Shown here: positions 42,451 to 43,704 of the stretch, piece after piece
How the letters are laid out: each line of letters starts with the position of its first letter
Position numbering within the stretch: the first letter of the stretch is position 1
DNA from: Bifidobacterium amazonense
GTDB taxonomy: Bacteria; Actinomycetota; Actinomycetes; Actinomycetales; Bifidobacteriaceae
Reading direction: 5' to 3'
NCBI RefSeq assembly: GCF_018555435.2
Contig: NZ_JAFEJT020000023.1
Location: 1 to 43,704 of the forward strand
Length of the DNA: 43,704 nt
Translations under genes and position numbers: made by a program
Notes under the pieces: generated by a model
What the model was told of the DNA's origin: nothing
What the model saw: the letters and a program-made list of their open reading frames with translations, nothing else
Database searches by the model: none

Positions 42451-43272
42451 ATGACTGACAAGAACGAAATCAACGGCGGCGTCAAGGTCGCGCTCATCAC
42501 CGGCGGCCGCCAGGGCATCGGCCTGGGCATCGCCAAGCGCCTCATCGCCGACGGCTTCGACATCGACATCCTCGACCGCAGCGAGGAGCCGACCGACGTG
42601 ACCGGCGAGCTGCGCGAACTCGCCGGCGACCCGTCCAAGGTCCGCTACGTGCAGGGCGACGTCACCAGCGCCGAAGACCACCAGCGCTTCCTCAACGACG
42701 CTGTCGAGGCGTGGGGGCGCCTCGACGTGCTCGTCAACAACGCCGGCGTCGCGCCGACCGAACGCAAGGACCTGCTCGAGGCCACGCCGGAAAGCTTCGA
42801 CCGCGTGCTCGGCATCAACCTGCGCGGCCCCTACTTCCTGACCCAGGCGTTCGCCAACAAGGTCATCGAACTGCGCGGACCCATCGAGAACCTGCCCGAA
42901 CCGCCGGAAGGCCCGGTCGCCACCATCATCAACATGGCGTCCACCTCCGCCGAGACCGTCTCGATCAACCGCGGCGAATACTGCATCTCCAAGGCCGGCG
43001 TGCACATGGCCACCGAGCTGTGGGCCGTGCGCCTCGCCCCCGAAGGCATCGTCGTCTACGAGGTGCGCCCGGGCATCATCGCCACGCACATGACCGCCGG
43101 CGTCAAGGACAAGTACGACGCGTTCTTCGCCAACGGCGGCGCGCCCATCACCCGCTGGGGCAAGCCCGCCGACGTGGCCGGCGCGGTCTCCATCCTCGCC
43201 TCCGGCAACACCCCGTACTCCACCGGCGACATCATCAACGTCGACGGCGGCATGCACATCCCGGTGCTCTGA
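42451..43272 (+). CDS. Short-chain dehydrogenase/reductase (FabG-like)
   Basis: The 273-residue protein starts after GGAAAGGACCAGC. It has the classical SDR set: TGGRQGIG near residue 14 for nucleotide binding, NNAG near 98, an STS segment near 164 and the YxxxK pair in EYCISK near 175-179. PGIIATHMT and a C-terminal DIINVDGGMHIPVL complete the fold. Asp after the second strand (DILDRSEE) favours NAD(H) over NADP(H). In this setting it probably oxidises a sugar or sugar acid rather than acting in fatty acid synthesis. A residue stretch (IELRGPIENLPEPPEG, near 135-150) inserted before the catalytic strand is longer than in FabG and may shape the substrate pocket. Confidence 0.87.
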   Translation: MTDKNEINGGVKVALITGGRQGIGLGIAKRLIADGFDIDILDRSEEPTDVTGELRELAGDPSKVRYVQGDVTSAEDHQRFLNDAVEAWGRLDVLVNNAGVAPTERKDLLEATPESFDRVLGINLRGPYFLTQAFANKVIELRGPIENLPEPPEGPVATIINMASTSAETVSINRGEYCISKAGVHMATELWAVRLAPEGIVVYEVRPGIIATHMTAGVKDKYDAFFANGGAPITRWGKPADVAGAVSILASGNTPYSTGDIINVDGGMHIPVL

Positions 43273-43290
43273 CCGGCACCCCGCATCCGT

Positions 43291-43313
43291 CCGGGCCGCA
43301 ATCGCCGGCCCGG
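43291..43313 (+). terminator. Small GC hairpin after the SDR gene
   Basis: CCGGGCCG (43291-43298) pairs with CGGCCCGG (43306-43313) around a 7-base loop. No T-run follows, so it is more likely an intercistronic hairpin than a stop signal. Confidence 0.4.
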
Positions 43314-43430
43314 CATCATCATCACAGTCGCAGGACGGACATCCGCGTAGCCACGGGTGTCCGTTCCGCACATCAGCACATTTTCCGCATACCTTCCGCA
43401 CGGCAGCGGCATGACAAGGAACGTACATCA

Positions 43431-43704
43431 ATGACACAGCACACCATGACCATCGCCGGACACGAAGTCCCCGTCGTCGACCGGCAGGCCGTCGTCGTCG
43501 GCACCGGATCGGCCGGATACTGCGCGGCCGAGCGTCTGTACGACATGGGCGTGACCGACATCGCGATCGTCACCGACCGCGTCGACGCCGGCACGTCACG
43601 CAACGCGGGCTCCGACAAGCAGACCTACTACAAGCTCACCCTGTCCGGCGGCGACCCCGACTCCGTGCGCGACATGGCCGAAACGCTGTTCTCCGGCGGC
43701 GCGG
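43431..43704 (+). CDS. FAD-dependent oxidoreductase, 3' truncated
   Basis: Ninety-one codons are visible before the window ends, with no stop. The ATG follows CAAGGAACGTACATCA. AVVVGTGSAGYCAAERL near residues 21-37 is a dinucleotide-binding GxGxxG motif at the N-terminus, followed by an acidic residue at the end of strand 2, as in FAD proteins of the succinate dehydrogenase/fumarate reductase-like group. NAGSDKQTYYKL near 62-73 recalls flavoproteins that lie beside sugar oxidoreductases in gut bacteria. It probably forms one pathway with the two preceding dehydrogenases. The substrate cannot be judged from this fragment. Confidence 0.72.
   Translation, partial: MTQHTMTIAGHEVPVVDRQAVVVGTGSAGYCAAERLYDMGVTDIAIVTDRVDAGTSRNAGSDKQTYYKLTLSGGDPDSVRDMAETLFSGGA

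Noticed and set aside
1..43704. tRNA, rRNA genes or insertion-sequence transposases
   Set aside because: No cloverleaf-type sequence, rRNA motif, transposase or integrase signature was recognised in reading either strand.

Overview
The window is a high-GC, Gram-positive stretch of carbohydrate-utilisation genes. The gene content (CUT1-type sugar ABC transporters with lipoprotein binding proteins, LacI-family local regulators, intracellular glycoside hydrolases), the codon use (strong preference for C or G in third position) and the AAGGAG-type ribosome binding sites point to a Bifidobacterium. That assignment is an inference from style; no rRNA or marker gene is present. Every convincing gene, about 25 in 43.7 kb, lies on the + strand.

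Layout. (1) 1-5702: the end of an operon of three cytoplasmic glycosidases: GH39 (5' truncated), GH95 (alpha-L-fucosidase/galactosidase family) and a GH106-like enzyme. (2) 5703-11154: a sugar importer (binding protein, two permeases), a small membrane protein and LacI regulator 1. (3) 11155-12748: a GH28-type beta-helix enzyme whose promoter carries the same operator as importer 1. (4) 12749-14350: a stand-alone AbiEi-like/PD-(D/E)XK protein bracketed by short inverted repeats, apparently inserted between catabolic units. (5) 14514-25920: an LplB/YtcP-type permease pair, tandem structured repeats, a large binding protein, a YesL/DUF624 membrane protein, an alpha/beta hydrolase, LacI regulator 2 and a 1342-residue heparinase II/III-like protein, ending in a strong terminator. 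(6) 26162-29998: a FucP-type sugar symporter, a YczE-like membrane protein and a D-2-hydroxyacid dehydrogenase. (7) 30000-30660: six consecutive short hairpins. (8) 30703-36855: a third importer, a beta-helix glycosidase and LacI regulator 3. (9) 37319-40949: an orphan binding protein paralogous to the one in region 5, and a second beta-helix glycosidase paralogous to the one in region 8. (10) 41230-43704: a Gfo/Idh/MocA oxidoreductase, a short-chain dehydrogenase and the start of an FAD oxidoreductase.

How it fits together. Oligosaccharides are probably captured by four lipoprotein binding proteins, imported by three permease pairs and broken down in the cytoplasm, since none of the fully visible hydrolases has a signal peptide. 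No ABC ATPase is encoded here, so a shared MsmK-type ATPase elsewhere is implied. The mixture (GH28-like, GH39, GH95, GH106-like, heparinase-like lyase, YesL- and LplB/YtcP-type proteins) recalls pectin, rhamnogalacturonan or gum side-chain use, but the substrate cannot be fixed from sequence.

Regulation is unusually legible. Four operator types can be read beside promoters: TGCAACTAGTTGCA, GTAAC(T/C)(A/G)GTTAC, GGWAAGCGCTTACC and CGTTATGAAATTCATAACG. The first two differ at one symmetric base pair and lie in units that contain two closely related LacI proteins. The other notable non-coding content is three unrelated families of inverted-repeat elements.
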